From: Candidatus Zixiibacteriota bacterium
GTDB lineage: Bacteria; Zixibacteria; MSB-5A5; GN15; FEB-12
Assembly: GCA_024280215.1 (NCBI GenBank)
Contig: JAJRQO010000017.1
Location: forward strand, 1-64,000
Reading direction: 5' to 3'
Length of the DNA: 64,000 bases
Shown: piece after piece, positions 35,397-43,356 of the stretch
Layout: each line of letters opens with the position of its first letter
How positions within the stretch are numbered: position 1 is the stretch's first letter
Position numbers and translations under genes: made by a program
Notes under the pieces: generated by a model
The model's input: the letters and a program-made list of their open reading frames with translations, nothing else
Database searches by the model: none
What the model was told of the DNA's origin: nothing

Positions 35397-35739
35397 AGCT
35401 CAATTACCCAAAAAGATAGCAGATTGTCAAATTTTAAATTTCAGTATAAAAGGTTAAAGATGAGATTGCCACACTTCATCCGCTTATTGCGAATTTCGTT
35501 CGCAATAACGAATGGGAGTTTTTCAATAAGCCATTTACTGTTTGGTCAGGTCCTGACTCGCCCTGGCGGGTTGTGACCTGACCATTCACCTGTCAGTTCT
35601 CAATTTGCAAGCAAATAAGGAACTGACAGAACAGAAAGCAGACATACCTGTTCCCTTCAATACAAGAACGTTAAATTTATCGTTGCCCACGACCGATGAC
35701 TCTTGTATACTACATGCAAATCAAATAAGGAGTTTTTAA
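35397..35739. repeat. Intergenic region with nested hairpins upstream of ppa
   Basis: No gene is visible. About 35460-35515 resembles the GATTGCCAC...TTCG...GCAAT repeat family. Then come two nested hairpins: GGTCAGGTC (35544-35552)/GACCTGACC (35575-35583) enclosing CGCC/GGCG, and CTGTCAGTTC (35590-35599)/GAACTGACAG (35620-35629) enclosing TTTGC/GCAAA. The ppa promoter follows. Confidence 0.75.
35683..35711 (+). promoter_or_regulatory. Candidate sigma-70 promoter of the pyrophosphatase gene
   Basis: TTGCCC (35683-35688), 17-bp spacer, TATACT (35706-35711); an AAGGAG ribosome site follows at about 35727 and the ATG is at 35740. Confidence 0.55.
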
Positions 35740-36273
35740 ATGGGCAACCCGTGGCACGATGTATCCCCTGGTGACAATATAGACGAATCATTTATTTCAA
35801 TAATTGAAATTCCAAAAGGTTCAAAAAATAAATACGAACTACACAAAGAGACTGGGATGCTCTTCGCCGACCGAGTTTTGTACAGTTCGGTGCATTATCC
35901 AGCCAATTATGGTTTCATCCCTCAAACATACTGCGACGATGATGACCCTCTGGATGTATTGGTACTTTGTCAGGAACCACTCGCCTCGCTATGTCTGGTT
36001 GAGTGTACTCCAATTGGTATGATTACTATGTCTGATGAAAAAGGTCAGGATGACAAGATTATCGCCGTGCATCGCTATGACCCAGCCTATAATTCGTATC
36101 ATGATATATCAGCATTACCTCCTCATGTTATGAAAGAATTGCAACGGTTTTTTGAAGATTATAAAAAGCTTGAACATAAAGAAGTGGTCATTGATAATTT
36201 ACGTGGACGACTTGATGCGATAAATACTATCAAAGAAGCAATAGCCTTTTATGATAAGAAATTTAGAAAATAA
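35740..36273 (+). CDS. ppa: Inorganic pyrophosphatase (family I)
   Basis: 177 residues, typical for bacterial family I enzymes. Signature residues are present: EIPKGSKNKYE (substrate Lys/Glu), the metal-binding DDDDPLDVLVL block and KGQDDKIIAV. It hydrolyses pyrophosphate to phosphate in the cytosol using Mg2+. It has its own promoter and a strong ribosome site, and stands alone. Confidence 0.96.
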   Translation: MGNPWHDVSPGDNIDESFISIIEIPKGSKNKYELHKETGMLFADRVLYSSVHYPANYGFIPQTYCDDDDPLDVLVLCQEPLASLCLVECTPIGMITMSDEKGQDDKIIAVHRYDPAYNSYHDISALPPHVMKELQRFFEDYKKLEHKEVVIDNLRGRLDAINTIKEAIAFYDKKFRK

Positions 36274-36283
36274 ATATTTTTTT

Positions 36284-36363
36284 TAGACCCTTCTACTCCG
36301 TTCAGGGCAACTTGAAAGAATTAACTTTTTATATGTCATACTGAGCGGAGTAGAAGTATGTTC
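36284..36363. repeat. CTGAGCGGAGT inverted repeat, copy 2
   Basis: CTTCTACTCCG (36290-36300) and its complement within CTGAGCGGAGTAGAAG (36341-36356) bracket about 40 bp. It is homologous, in opposite orientation, to 160-300, where the same stems read CTTCGACTCCG/CGGAGTCGAAG; the G-C pair there is T-A here on both arms. Confidence 0.75.
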
Positions 36364-36415
36364 ATAACAGATATTAACGTACCTTGTAAAAAAGATAATT
36401 TTATCGGAGGTTTTC

Positions 36416-36976
36416 ATGGCTAAAGAAAACAAAGAGTACCCAACCCAGCCATCATTTATTGGGAAAAAAGTTTATCTCAGAGCTGAAACAGTCGAGGACG
36501 CCAAACGTCATTTAGACTGGTTCAACAAATCTGAACCACATTCTATGACGGTTCATCCTTTGCCATTTACCAGTGAATCTGATATTGTTGACCGTTTTAA
36601 AAAGATGGAAAAGTCAGCATATAAACAAGCCTTTGCAATTATTCTCTCTGAAGATGACTCGCATATTGGAAAAGTATCCTTTTTCAACTACAACGATGTC
36701 AACCGTTCAGCAGAACTTGGTATATTGGTCGACCAACATTTTCGTAATAATGAATTTGGTAAAGAAGCCTTACAACTTTTGATTTCATTCTTGTTTGATT
36801 TCAGAAATTTAAACAAAGTTTACGCTGAAACTGCTGAATTTAACACACCAACAATTCATCTATTGGACTCACTTGGATTTCAAAAAGATGGAACCCTCCG
36901 GCAACATCATTATTTTAATGGTGAGTACTATAGCAAACATGTCTATTCTTTGATACGCTTTGAAAAAGACTGGTAA
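36416..36976 (+). CDS. GNAT-family N-acetyltransferase
   Basis: 186 residues of the RimJ/RimL/SpeG-like group (Acetyltransf_3). YLRAETVEDAKRHLDWFN opens the fold; the acetyl-CoA-binding region is ELGILVDQHFRNNEFGKEAL, and NTPTIHLLDSLGFQKDGTLR is the usual C-terminal part. The substrate (protein N-terminus, polyamine or other) cannot be told. It has GGAGG 5 nt before the ATG, and a weak AATGCC/GGCATT hairpin with T-run follows the stop. Confidence 0.9.
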   Translation: MAKENKEYPTQPSFIGKKVYLRAETVEDAKRHLDWFNKSEPHSMTVHPLPFTSESDIVDRFKKMEKSAYKQAFAIILSEDDSHIGKVSFFNYNDVNRSAELGILVDQHFRNNEFGKEALQLLISFLFDFRNLNKVYAETAEFNTPTIHLLDSLGFQKDGTLRQHHYFNGEYYSKHVYSLIRFEKDW

Positions 36977-37020
36977 TGCCTGAAGGCATTTTTATTCATT
37001 TTAAAATATCTATAGATAAA

Positions 37021-37052
37021 AAAAGACGGACATAATATAGTGTCCGTCTTTT
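37021..37052. terminator. Bidirectional terminator between the acetyltransferase and pyrF
   Basis: A perfect 12-bp stem, AAAAGACGGACA (37021-37032) and TGTCCGTCTTTT (37041-37052), with an 8-nt loop and A/T runs on both sides. It can end transcription of both convergent genes. Confidence 0.88.
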
Positions 37053-37076
37053 TCTTTATATATTGGTTAAGAAATT

Positions 37077-38648
37077 TTATCGATTGTTTCGATTATGTCG
37101 TCTTGATTGAAAATCGTTTTTATGATTATTCTGCTGATGATTTCCATTCTGTGAAGAACTATCTTTGTGTTGAGATGAATTCTCTTGTTGAGTCGAATCA
37201 TTATTTTTAGGTGTTTCGTTATTAGAATTTAACTCACCATTTTGCTGTTTTTGCTTTTGTTCCTGCAACGCTTTCAGACGACGTTCCTGCTCTTCACGGT
37301 TCCTTCTCATTACCTCAGGATTTGGGGCTAAGATCGGAGGAGGTGTTGGAAGTGGAGGTGGAGTTTTTTTCGGTTCACTCTGTTCAACAGCCTTATCAGC
37401 TTCGACAGATTTAAACTGCTCAACAGGTTTAGAAATTTCTACAGGTTTTGCTGGTTCATCTGATTCCTGTTTGGTTGATTGAGTTTCAATCTCAGATTGT
37501 TGTACCGTTTCTTCTACGGGAGTTGGTATCGGAGGTGGTTGAATTTTTGGAGGAACTATTGGTTCAGGTTTCATTGGTTGCGTTTCTTGCTCTTGCACTG
37601 GCTGTTTTACCGTTTCTTGTTCAGGAGGCTGTGGAAGAGGCTGAAATTTCGGCGGTACAATTGGTTCAGGCTTCATCGGTTGAGTCACTTGCTGCTCTTG
37701 CTTAGGTTGTTCTTGTACAGGTGGTGGAGTAAATCCCTGTACTTGAGTTTTTGTAGATTCTTGATGGTCAGGTTGCTGCTTTACAGGTTCTTCTTTTGTA
37801 ATTTCCTGTTGAACAGACGGAGTAGTTTCGGTATATTCGCCAGCTTTAATTTTTTGTGAATCTCTGTTGAGTCTAATAAGTTCGGCTTGAGCTTTTTCGG
37901 CATAATCGGCACCATTGGATGCATAGAGAACTGAACGAGAGACATTGATGACCGCAGGTTTGGTGAAATTGTCAGTTCCATAAAGAAGTGATTTCTCCAA
38001 AGAACCGCCTTGAGCACCAACACCAGGAATCAACATCGGCATATCTTTAGCAATCACACGTAAATCTCTTAATTGCTCAGGATTGGTTGCACCAACAACC
38101 AAACCGCAGTTATTTTCTTTATTCCAGTAGTCTACTTTTTCAGCAACAATTTCATAGAGAGGTTTTCCACCAACGTCAAGTAGTTGGAAATCTTTTGAAC
38201 CTGAGTTTGATGTTAAACAAAGGACAAAAATCCCTTTATCTTTATATTCCAAAAATGGTCGCATCGAGTCATAACCCATATATGGACTCAAGGTAACCCA
38301 ATCAGCGTTCATTTTTTCAAACATCGCTTCAGCATAAAATGATGCGGTGTTACCAATGTCGCCACGTTTGCAATCTAATATAATCGGAATATCTTTTGGC
38401 ATTCGACTAACTATAGTTTCCAAAAGCGACATACCATCATGACCAAGATGTTCATAGAATGCGAGATTTGGTTTATAGGCACAGACATGGTCTTTGGTTG
38501 CCTCGACAATATTCATAGCAAACTCATACATTCCTTTTATAGAAAGTGCTGAGTCTGGTGGCATTTTTTTAGGATCTAAATCAAGTCCTAAACAGATGTA
38601 TGATTTATTTTTTTCTTGGGCAGCGATTAGTTTCTCAACAGCGGACAT
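37077..38648 (-). CDS. pyrF: Orotidine 5'-phosphate decarboxylase with long Pro/Gln-rich tail
   Basis: 523 residues. Residues 1 to about 265 are a complete type-2 OMP decarboxylase (GLDLDPKKMP opening, catalytic LDCKRGDIGNTA, PYMGYDSM, and PGVGAQGG phosphate loop). It makes UMP from OMP. The following 250 residues are Pro/Gln/Glu/Lys-rich, with QPMKPEPIVPPK repeated twice, then Gln/Asn/Ser-rich sequence and a basic end (RRHNRNNR). The family normally ends near 270. It overlaps pyrD (TGATG), so it is a real part of the pyr operon, not a fusion artefact of annotation. Confidence 0.9.
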   Translation of the reverse strand: MSAVEKLIAAQEKNKSYICLGLDLDPKKMPPDSALSIKGMYEFAMNIVEATKDHVCAYKPNLAFYEHLGHDGMSLLETIVSRMPKDIPIILDCKRGDIGNTASFYAEAMFEKMNADWVTLSPYMGYDSMRPFLEYKDKGIFVLCLTSNSGSKDFQLLDVGGKPLYEIVAEKVDYWNKENNCGLVVGATNPEQLRDLRVIAKDMPMLIPGVGAQGGSLEKSLLYGTDNFTKPAVINVSRSVLYASNGADYAEKAQAELIRLNRDSQKIKAGEYTETTPSVQQEITKEEPVKQQPDHQESTKTQVQGFTPPPVQEQPKQEQQVTQPMKPEPIVPPKFQPLPQPPEQETVKQPVQEQETQPMKPEPIVPPKIQPPPIPTPVEETVQQSEIETQSTKQESDEPAKPVEISKPVEQFKSVEADKAVEQSEPKKTPPPLPTPPPILAPNPEVMRRNREEQERRLKALQEQKQKQQNGELNSNNETPKNNDSTQQENSSQHKDSSSQNGNHQQNNHKNDFQSRRHNRNNR

Positions 38649-39565
38649 CAGTATTTCCTCACTTTTCCGATGAGATCATATATGGAATTGCATTTTTTTC
38701 GTTTCATATATTGTTTTAGTTCTTTTTCAATTTTGACTATCAACATAGGATCAATAAATAGTCCTGTTCCTATTTGTACCGCAGTTGCTCCGCATAATAA
38801 AAACTCGATAACATCTGATGTAGAACGTATACCGCCAATTCCTATAATTGGCAACGAACTATTTGAATATACCGCATGCACCATCTGAAGTGCAACAGGT
38901 TTAATTGCGGGTCCTGAGAGTCCACCTTTATTGTTGGTGATTTTGGTATGCCATGTTTCGGCATCCACAACCATCCCAAGAAGAGTGTTAATCACAGAAA
39001 AAGCATCAGCACCACCCTGTTCGGCAGCTTTGGCAATTTGTACAATCGATGTGACATTTGGTGATAGTTTTGCTATCACAGGTCGATTGAAAACCTTTTT
39101 GACCGCTTTGAGAGATTTTTCAGTCATTATTGGGTCAGCCCCAAACTCCATACCACCTTCGTCTACATTTGGACAACTGATATTGAGTTCAATCATATCT
39201 ACGCACTCTATGTCATTGAGACGTGAACAGACTTCGACATATTCTTCTAATTTAGAGCCAGCGACATTGACTATAATTTTTGTTTTCTGTTTTTTTAGAA
39301 ATGGAATTTTATCAGTAACAAATTTATCTATCCCAACATTGGCAAGACCGATTGCATTGAGCATACCAGATGTTGTCTCAGCAGTACGAGGCGGTGGATG
39401 TCCTAAACGTGGATTGAGGGTAATTGATTTACTGACTAAAGCACCAAGTTTTGATAGTGGAAAAATATCTGCTAATTCTTCACCGTAGCCACAACACCCC
39501 GATGCGGTCATCAGTGGATTGGCAAGTTCAACACCAGCGATTTTTACTTTTAAATCAAGTTTCAT
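38648..39565 (-). CDS. pyrD: Dihydroorotate dehydrogenase B, catalytic subunit
   Basis: 305 residues of class 1B. FMN barrel with NPLMTASGCCGYG, NISCPNVDEGGM, KLSPNVT and GIGGIRS; it lies next to pyrK, which only class 1B needs. It oxidises dihydroorotate to orotate, passing electrons through FMN to the PyrK subunit and NAD. It overlaps pyrF by a few bases and pyrK by 4 (ATGA). Confidence 0.95.
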   Translation of the reverse strand: MKLDLKVKIAGVELANPLMTASGCCGYGEELADIFPLSKLGALVSKSITLNPRLGHPPPRTAETTSGMLNAIGLANVGIDKFVTDKIPFLKKQKTKIIVNVAGSKLEEYVEVCSRLNDIECVDMIELNISCPNVDEGGMEFGADPIMTEKSLKAVKKVFNRPVIAKLSPNVTSIVQIAKAAEQGGADAFSVINTLLGMVVDAETWHTKITNNKGGLSGPAIKPVALQMVHAVYSNSSLPIIGIGGIRSTSDVIEFLLCGATAVQIGTGLFIDPMLIVKIEKELKQYMKRKKCNSIYDLIGKVRKY

Positions 39566-40350
39566 ATAATAATCTCCCCGATTTCAAATACAGGTCCATC
39601 ACAACATACTCTGGCGTGGGTACCATCAGTTTTTTCTTTAACACAACCTAAACAGATACCAAACCCACATGGCATAGGTGCTTCAAGTGAAAGTTGTCCT
39701 GGGATGTTATACTTTAAGCCTATTGCATCGGCAGCTTTGAGCATACCAGTCGGTCCACAGGAGAAAATCCGCATATTAGAATTTGAAGATTTTATAAATT
39801 CTTCGACAGGTTTTGTCACTAATCCTTTTACACCAAATGAACCATCTTCTGTGACAGGGTAAAAATTTACACCAAGTTTATTAAGTCGAGTTTTTTCTAT
39901 TATATCGTCGGTTGTGCGACCACCATAGAAAAAATGAATTGATTTGGGGTCATGCCCTTTGGCGATCATTTCAACAGCAAGATACATAAGCGGCGGAAAA
40001 CCAACTCCACCTGCAATAATTATAGTTTGTTCATTTTTTTTTGGAAATTTGAATGGGACACCAAGCGGTCCGAGCAAGTTTACTTTATCACCTTTTGCAA
40101 GATTTGCTAAAAGAACAGTCCCTTCACCAAAAATTTTAAAGATAATTTCTATCGAACCATTAGAGTCAACTGAGGCTATCGAGAAAGGTCTTCTAAAATA
40201 AACATCTGAGTTTGGGAGTTGCAATTGTAAAAAATGTCCAGGTTTGCATTTTTTTACCGGTACATACGGTTTGAATGTGAAAGAAAAGTAATCGTTTTTT
40301 AAATTTCGTTTTTTTAACAAAAACGTGTCTTCACACGTTGGTTTTATCAT
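39562..40350 (-). CDS. pyrK: Dihydroorotate dehydrogenase electron-transfer subunit
   Basis: 262 residues. FAD-binding ferredoxin-reductase domain (RRPFSIASVD) and NAD-binding part (GGVGFPPLMYLA, CGPTGML), then a 2Fe-2S site made of C228, C233, C236 and C249. It connects PyrD to NAD. It overlaps the upstream TPR lipoprotein gene by 4 bp (ATGA) and pyrD by 4 bp. Confidence 0.95.
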   Translation of the reverse strand: MIKPTCEDTFLLKKRNLKNDYFSFTFKPYVPVKKCKPGHFLQLQLPNSDVYFRRPFSIASVDSNGSIEIIFKIFGEGTVLLANLAKGDKVNLLGPLGVPFKFPKKNEQTIIIAGGVGFPPLMYLAVEMIAKGHDPKSIHFFYGGRTTDDIIEKTRLNKLGVNFYPVTEDGSFGVKGLVTKPVEEFIKSSNSNMRIFSCGPTGMLKAADAIGLKYNIPGQLSLEAPMPCGFGICLGCVKEKTDGTHARVCCDGPVFEIGEIII

Positions 40351-42461
40351 CGTATTTTATCCGGTTTTATCACTCTAAATCTATAAACAAACCAAGATTC
40401 CGATAACTCAGGCGGAATTTTAAGCATGTCAAAAGTCATTGTTGCTATCGACTCACTCGCTTCGCGATCGATTTCTTCATTAGGAGAGCGAATCTTTAAG
40501 ATATAATCCGTAACTTCACCAGAAAAATCAAGTAAGATTTGAAAATATAAGTCTCCTTCCCAATTTGACCGATATGCTTGTTGTGGGTAAATAAATATTT
40601 TTCTTGTTTCAATAGGAGGATTAGGCATATTAATAGCTTTGTCACCCTCAGGGTCTATATAAAGTGAAACCTTTGGGTCAAGATATTCACCTTCTTCATC
40701 AACAGCAGCATCATCATTTTTATTTGCCAACAAATTTTCACTTTGTAAGGTATCAGTACTAAGAGAATCGGTTTGTTCTTCGCGACGTTTTTCACGGTTG
40801 GAAGCTTTGACAATACTCTTTGCCTCATTACCCCAAAATGTATTTGGAAAGGAATCTACAAAAGCATTATAAGCAAAATAGAGTGAAGAATCCCCTGGAG
40901 CATCATATTGTTCCAAAACCCACAAAAGAGCAAAGCGAGCATGTAAGTAGTAGTCAGACTCTGGGTAGTTATCGACGATATATTGATAGTAATAATTTGC
41001 CGAATCTAAATTGTTATCATCAATAAGGAAATCTTCTGCTTTATGAATGTAAAACTCAGCATAGCCTGTATCGGCTGGAGTTCCTTTGAGTCCTAACAAC
41101 TCTAACACTTCAGGAATTAAATCCGATGTTGGAAATTTTTCAAGAACAAGATTGAGAAGTGAATCAGACGTAGTTGTATCGTTTTTATGTTCTTTGTACA
41201 TTTGTGAAAGTGCGATATAAGCCGATGGAGCATCAAATGCTGTTGGAAATGAATCTATTGCATACTGCATTTCAATCATCGCTGTATCAGGTTTATCGAG
41301 TGAAAACCAGTAAAGTTGTGAAAGTTGTATTTGAGTATATGCGGCATCGTCGATATTTTCCTGAGTTGTAGTTGAGTCAATTTCAAGCTTTCGGGCATAG
41401 GTGTCTAATTTTCCTATGTCGGCTGACCGTTGTAAGGCATCTTTCCCAGCATCAGAATTTCTAAATAAGTTTGATGATTTATCATAAAATTCTTTTGCTA
41501 AAATCAGATTATCTTCATCAAATTGTGCCATCAATCCAAGCTGATAGTTAGCTTCTGAGGCAATTTTTTTTCTGTCTTCATCTTTAATAAGCTCGAGATA
41601 AATAGCTTCTGCTTCTTCGTATTCCCCATCATATTCGTACCCTCGGGCAAGAGCTAATTGGAGCGAACCAACCGAATCAAAATAGACTTCTTCTTTTATC
41701 AGAGTATTAATATAATCCATACCATCGTCAATCTTCATCAAATTGTATGCACAGACCGAAGCTGAGTAAAATGCATGGTACTTCTCATTTTTATTTGGAT
41801 TCATACCTGATAGTTGTAAATATGCACTTAAAGCATCATTGAAGAGAAAAAGATTGAAATAGCCATCAGCAATAAATTTTTGAGCGATTTTCTGTTCAAT
41901 AGCATTTCCAAGTGAATCACGAACAGCCAAAAAATATGGCTGGGCATCTAAATACTCATTATTATCATAATAATATTTGCCTAAGCCCATTGCCGCTTCT
42001 GATTTAAATTCTTTAGAATAATCGGCAATGAAAATATTTTCAAAAAGCTCCATGGCAGCTTTTTCTTCTCGAAGTTTCAGCTTTGACTTGGCAAGATAGA
42101 GTTCAGCATCTTTGGTGTATTCCGATTCAGGATAATTTGCCAATAGCTCACGCAGTCTGCGGTCAGCTTTGTTATATTCTTGAGTATGATAATAAGAAAC
42201 ACCTACTACATAGAGAGCATCATCATAGTATTTTGTATTAGGGTTGTTTTCAATAACTTTGAGAGATTTTTCTATCGCCCGTTTGTATTTCTGTTCGCCA
42301 CCTCTACCGGTTGTATATTTATTCTTCTCACGAACTTTTTCGGCTTCGTTGAACGCTTTTTTACCATTGTAAAAAGTGTTGTAATAGACACATCCAGATA
42401 GACAGAGCATAGCTGTCAGGCAAACAAAAAGTGTTATATGTGTTAGTTTTTTATTGGTCAT
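40347..42461 (-). CDS. TPR-repeat lipoprotein with C-terminal TonB-like domain
   Basis: About 704 residues. Lipoprotein signal with lipobox LSGC (about 20-23), then BamD/YfiO-like TPR repeats (for example YYDDALYVVGVSYYHTQEYN, NYPESEYTKDAELYLAKSKL) over about 450 residues, and a C-terminal domain (about 640-704) like the TonB/energy-transducer C-terminal fold (GDLYFQILLDFSGEVTDYIL). It is probably an outer-membrane assembly or gliding/secretion scaffold. I prefer the ATG at 42461 to a TTG at 42470. It is oddly coupled by overlap to pyrK. Confidence 0.82.
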   Translation of the reverse strand: MTNKKLTHITLFVCLTAMLCLSGCVYYNTFYNGKKAFNEAEKVREKNKYTTGRGGEQKYKRAIEKSLKVIENNPNTKYYDDALYVVGVSYYHTQEYNKADRRLRELLANYPESEYTKDAELYLAKSKLKLREEKAAMELFENIFIADYSKEFKSEAAMGLGKYYYDNNEYLDAQPYFLAVRDSLGNAIEQKIAQKFIADGYFNLFLFNDALSAYLQLSGMNPNKNEKYHAFYSASVCAYNLMKIDDGMDYINTLIKEEVYFDSVGSLQLALARGYEYDGEYEEAEAIYLELIKDEDRKKIASEANYQLGLMAQFDEDNLILAKEFYDKSSNLFRNSDAGKDALQRSADIGKLDTYARKLEIDSTTTQENIDDAAYTQIQLSQLYWFSLDKPDTAMIEMQYAIDSFPTAFDAPSAYIALSQMYKEHKNDTTTSDSLLNLVLEKFPTSDLIPEVLELLGLKGTPADTGYAEFYIHKAEDFLIDDNNLDSANYYYQYIVDNYPESDYYLHARFALLWVLEQYDAPGDSSLYFAYNAFVDSFPNTFWGNEAKSIVKASNREKRREEQTDSLSTDTLQSENLLANKNDDAAVDEEGEYLDPKVSLYIDPEGDKAINMPNPPIETRKIFIYPQQAYRSNWEGDLYFQILLDFSGEVTDYILKIRSPNEEIDREASESIATMTFDMLKIPPELSESWFVYRFRVIKPDKIR

Positions 42462-42513
42462 ATTTAGCAATTTCTATATCATTATACTAATCAGAATCAA
42501 TTTGAGATGCAAC

Positions 42514-43254
42514 TTAAATAGCTTTCTTTTCTTCTATCATTTCGACAATTTGAGGAAGTATTTCACCTGATTTGCCAAAAATATGATAATCTGCTATCGG
42601 AGTTATCGGCGTTTCCTCAAGATTTATTTCTACTAAGATTGCTCCATTTTCTTTTGCTGTAATAGGAAGCGATGCGGCTGGGTGCACAACAGCCGAAGTT
42701 CCGATAGAAAAAAAGAGTTCCGCTTTTTCAGAGTCAACATATGCCTGACTGATTATGGTCTCATCGAGCATTTCTCCGAACCAGACAATATCAGGACGAA
42801 TTTTCCCACCACATTTTTTACAACAGGGGATGTTTTTCGGGTCGATGATAATTTTTTTATCAACAATTAAATTACAATCAACACATTTGTTACGGCTGAT
42901 ATTGCCATGAAGTTCTAAGATGTTTTGTGTCTTGGCTATTTTATGTAGCCCGTCGACATTTTGAGTTATGAGAGTAAATTTTTTTGACAGTTTTTCAAGC
43001 TGAGTAATTGCAAGATGCCCAGCATTTGGAAGCACTTTTTCCATCAGATCCCGTCGCCAGTTATACCATTCCCAGACAATCTCGGTGTTTGCCATAAAGC
43101 CTTCAAGCGATGCTAACTCTTCAGGCTTAAAATTTGCCCAGACACCCTCTTTGCCACGAAAGGTCGGTACACCTGACTCAGCCGAGACGCCAGCCCCTGT
43201 CAGGACAACGATGCGATTACAATTTGATGCGAGTTCAGCGATTTTCTTTAACAT
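42514..43254 (-). CDS. cobB: NAD-dependent protein deacylase (sirtuin)
   Basis: About 246 residues. Sirtuin motifs: GAGVSAESGVPTFRG (NAD pocket), TQNVDGLH, catalytic HGN, four zinc cysteines (CVDC and CKKC) and GTSAVVHPAA. It removes acyl groups from lysines using NAD. I prefer the ATG at 43254; a start 18 bp upstream is also open. It stands alone. Confidence 0.94.
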   Translation of the reverse strand: MLKKIAELASNCNRIVVLTGAGVSAESGVPTFRGKEGVWANFKPEELASLEGFMANTEIVWEWYNWRRDLMEKVLPNAGHLAITQLEKLSKKFTLITQNVDGLHKIAKTQNILELHGNISRNKCVDCNLIVDKKIIIDPKNIPCCKKCGGKIRPDIVWFGEMLDETIISQAYVDSEKAELFFSIGTSAVVHPAASLPITAKENGAILVEINLEETPITPIADYHIFGKSGEILPQIVEMIEEKKAI

Positions 43255-43356
43255 TGTTAGAATATATCGCAATCATGATAAAAGACAAGAGTTTATACTT
43301 TTTTTGTAGGTCGCCGTTCAGTTGACTTGAAATCGACCAATAAAAATTTATTTTAT

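Noticed and set aside
37448-37859. Plus-strand open frames opposite the pyrF tail
   Set aside because: They are low-complexity Leu/Val/Phe/Arg mirror images of the Pro/Gln-rich coding strand.
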